Part shown: positions 62,494-64,000 of the stretch, in pieces
How positions within the stretch are numbered: the stretch's first letter is position 1
Layout: each line of letters begins with the position of its first letter
NCBI GenBank assembly: GCA_030432755.1
Contig: JAUILZ010000005.1
Span: forward strand, 62,001 to 126,000
DNA: 64,000 bases
Origin: Gammaproteobacteria bacterium
Lineage (GTDB): Bacteria > Pseudomonadota > Gammaproteobacteria > Arenicellales > Poriferihabitantaceae
Reading direction: 5' to 3'
The notes under the pieces: generated by a model
Told to the model about the DNA's origin: nothing
What the model saw: only the letters and a program-made list of their open reading frames with translations
Database searches by the model: none
Program-made: the position numbers and the translations under genes

Positions 62494-63852
62494 ATGGCCA
62501 AGTCCGATTCCAACGAAGACGGTTTTACCATCACCGACAATAAAACCGGCAAGAGTTATGACCTGCCGTCGCGCACCGGGCGCATGGGAAACCGGCTGAT
62601 CGACATCAGCAAGCTGTATCCCCAGACCGGCATCCTGACCTACGACCCGGGGTTCTCCTCCACCGCGGCGTGCAAGTCATCCATTACCCATATCGACGGT
62701 AACAAGGGCGTCCTCCTGCACCGCGGCTATGCCATCGACGAGTTGGCGATGAATTCGGATTACATGGAGGTCTGCTACCTGCTGCTCTACGGGGAACTGC
62801 CCACCCCGGAGCAGAAGGAGGACTTCGACAACGACATCAAGAACCACACCCTGCTGCATGAACAACTGATCCGGTTCTATTCCGGCTTCATGCGCAGCGC
62901 CCATCCCATGGCGGTCATGGTAGGCGTGGTCGGCGCGCTGTCCGCGTTCTACCACGACCAGATGGATATCACCGACATCGATGAGCGCCGCCTCGCGGCG
63001 CACCGGATCATCGCCAAGATGCCCACCATCGGCGCCTACGCGTACAAGTACTCACTCGGCATGGCGTTCCCGATGCCGCGCAACCAGTACACCTATTCGG
63101 AGAACCTGCTGCAGATGATGTTCTCCAATCCCGCGGAGGATTACGAGATCAATCCGGTGCTGGCGCGCGCCATAGACCGACTCCTCATCCTGCACGCGGA
63201 CCACGAGCAGAACGCATCCACCTCCACGGTGCGCCTCGCGGGTTCCTCCGGCGCCAATCCCTATGCCTGTGTTGCCTCCGGCATCGCGTCCCTGTGGGGC
63301 CCCGCCCATGGCGGCGCCAACGAGGCGGTATTGAAAATGCTGGGCGAGATCGGTTCGGTGAAGAACATCCAGAAGTACGTCAAGAAAGCCCAGGATCCGG
63401 ACGACCCGTTCCGCCTCATGGGATTCGGTCACCGGGTGTACAAGAGCTATGACCCGCGCGCCACGGTGATGCGCGAGTCCTGCCACGAAGTTCTGCAGGT
63501 GCTCGGCATCAAGGATCCCAAGCTCGAACTCGCCATGGAGCTGGAGCAGATTGCCCTGAATGATCCGTATTTCGTCGACAAGAAGCTTTACCCCAACGTG
63601 GATTTCTATTCCGGCATCATCATGAGCGCGCTGGGCTTCCCGACATCGATGTTCACCGTGATGTTCGCGATCGGCCGCACCGTGGGCTGGATCTCGCACT
63701 GGAAGGAAATGCTGGTGGACGACGAGCACCGCATCGGCCGCCCCCGGCAGCTCTACCTCGGCGAGGAAAAACGCCCCTATGTGCCGATGGACAAACGCGG
63801 TCACACCGACAAGAAAACCGGCTGGAGCTGGCTCTGGGGTGGCAAGCGCTGA
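62494..63852 (+). CDS. gltA: GltA: citrate synthase
   Basis: 452 residues from ATG 62494 (an in-frame TTG at 62458 is less likely since a Shine-Dalgarno precedes the ATG). The type II hexameric form is recognised by [21 protein letters not shown] near the N-terminus, the catalytic His in [25 protein letters not shown] with the second His, and [15 protein letters not shown]. It condenses oxaloacetate and acetyl-CoA at entry to the TCA cycle; type II enzymes are NADH-inhibited. Confidence 0.96.
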   Translation: MAKSDSNEDGFTITDNKTGKSYDLPSRTGRMGNRLIDISKLYPQTGILTYDPGFSSTAACKSSITHIDGNKGVLLHRGYAIDELAMNSDYMEVCYLLLYGELPTPEQKEDFDNDIKNHTLLHEQLIRFYSGFMRSAHPMAVMVGVVGALSAFYHDQMDITDIDERRLAAHRIIAKMPTIGAYAYKYSLGMAFPMPRNQYTYSENLLQMMFSNPAEDYEINPVLARAIDRLLILHADHEQNASTSTVRLAGSSGANPYACVASGIASLWGPAHGGANEAVLKMLGEIGSVKNIQKYVKKAQDPDDPFRLMGFGHRVYKSYDPRATVMRESCHEVLQVLGIKDPKLELAMELEQIALNDPYFVDKKLYPNVDFYSGIIMSALGFPTSMFTVMFAIGRTVGWISHWKEMLVDDEHRIGRPRQLYLGEEKRPYVPMDKRGHTDKKTGWSWLWGGKR

Positions 63853-63894
63853 TCGGCGTGGCGCATGATCGGGATCGACGTAGATTGACGTAAA

Positions 63895-63913
63895 GCGCCC
63901 CGGCCAGGGGCGC
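63895..63913. terminator. Stem-loop between gltA and the convergent antiporter gene
   Basis: GCGCCCC (63895-63901), loop GGCCA, GGGGCGC (63907-63913), a 7-bp GC stem followed by AATTTC. Situated between two convergent stops, it could end transcription from both sides. No long T-run. Confidence 0.55.
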
Positions 63914-63929
63914 CAATTTCGATGCCTCG

Positions 63930-64000
63930 TCAGGTAAACAACAGGCCCTGGCAGACGAGGTAGCCCACCAGCAAGACGACTCCCTCGACACGGTTGATCT
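63930..64000 (-). CDS. Na+/Ca2+ antiporter family (YrbG-like), C-terminal fragment only
   Basis: The minus strand from 63998 to the TGA at 63930 reads INRVEGVVLLVGYLVCQGLL and then two codons before the stop. This resembles the last helix of YrbG-type calcium/sodium exchangers (RINRWEG...). Only 22 codons are in the window, so the identity is tentative. Confidence 0.5.
   Translation of the reverse strand, partial: INRVEGVVLLVGYLVCQGLLFT

Overview
The window is GC-rich, densely packed chromosomal DNA, almost certainly from a gammaproteobacterium. The evidence is the ubiE-ubiJ-ubiB block, the nudE/yrfG divergent pair followed by zapE, complete yejABEF, AcnA-type aconitase, YcgN, YaeH (UPF0325) and DUF1820 families, and MetA. 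Genes for ectoine and hydroxyectoine breakdown suggest a marine, saline or otherwise osmolyte-exposed lifestyle. I saw no rRNA or tRNA gene, CRISPR array, transposase or prophage gene.

Layout. 1-5.8 kb: a cut-off UMF1-type MFS transporter coupled to a DUF4149 membrane protein, two copies of a two-hairpin repeat, a DUF6279-like lipoprotein, a fused sulfopyruvate-decarboxylase-like enzyme, a PqiA-domain membrane protein, an exported glutathione peroxidase and a YaeH-family protein. 5.8-11.4 kb: an aminotransferase, a very large class III cyclase/AAA/TPR protein, and a GFA-YcgN pair. 11.4-20 kb: the yejABEF peptide ABC importer and aconitase A. 20-27.1 kb: an MFS transporter and then a run of amide-bond enzymes: two sugar-transfer-type ATP-grasp proteins, a truncated MurF-like ligase, a YqaA/VTT membrane protein, a class I glutamine amidotransferase and an Amidoligase_2 protein. 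Five of these six lie on the minus strand in operon-like order; this is the best candidate for an uncharacterised pathway.

27.2-34.2 kb: eutB, eutC, doeA and doeB for (hydroxy)ectoine catabolism, interrupted by a DUF2946/PCuAC copper pair and two small non-haem-iron-type dioxygenase genes. 34.2-38.7 kb: two methyltransferases, a pterin carbinolamine dehydratase, an ABM monooxygenase, a DUF4910 peptidase-like protein and a DUF4399 protein. 38.7-46.6 kb (minus): EamA transporter, gamma-glutamylcyclotransferase, glutaryl-CoA dehydrogenase, a ClC-family channel without the usual gate residues, and ubiB-ubiJ-ubiE with a DUF971 gene. 46.7-49 kb: hemB and an adenylate kinase carrying a histone-H1-like lysine/alanine tail of nearly 200 residues. 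49.2-53 kb: cysQ-nudE, yrfG-zapE and an exported ComEA-like helix-hairpin-helix protein. 53-64 kb: a third repeat copy, MetA, an unassigned P-loop NTPase, uppP, a MidA-like methyltransferase, FolM-like reductase, YeeZ-like epimerase, a uracil-DNA-glycosylase-family protein, DUF1820, DacB (PBP4), an alpha/beta hydrolase, citrate synthase and the last codons of a YrbG-like antiporter.

Many neighbours overlap by 4 bases (ATGA or GTGA), which implies translational coupling: MFS/DUF4149, YcgN/GFA, YejF/E/B, ClC/UbiB, UbiJ/UbiE, NudE/CysQ and UppP/MidA. Functions are assigned by reading translated motifs; no database search was run.
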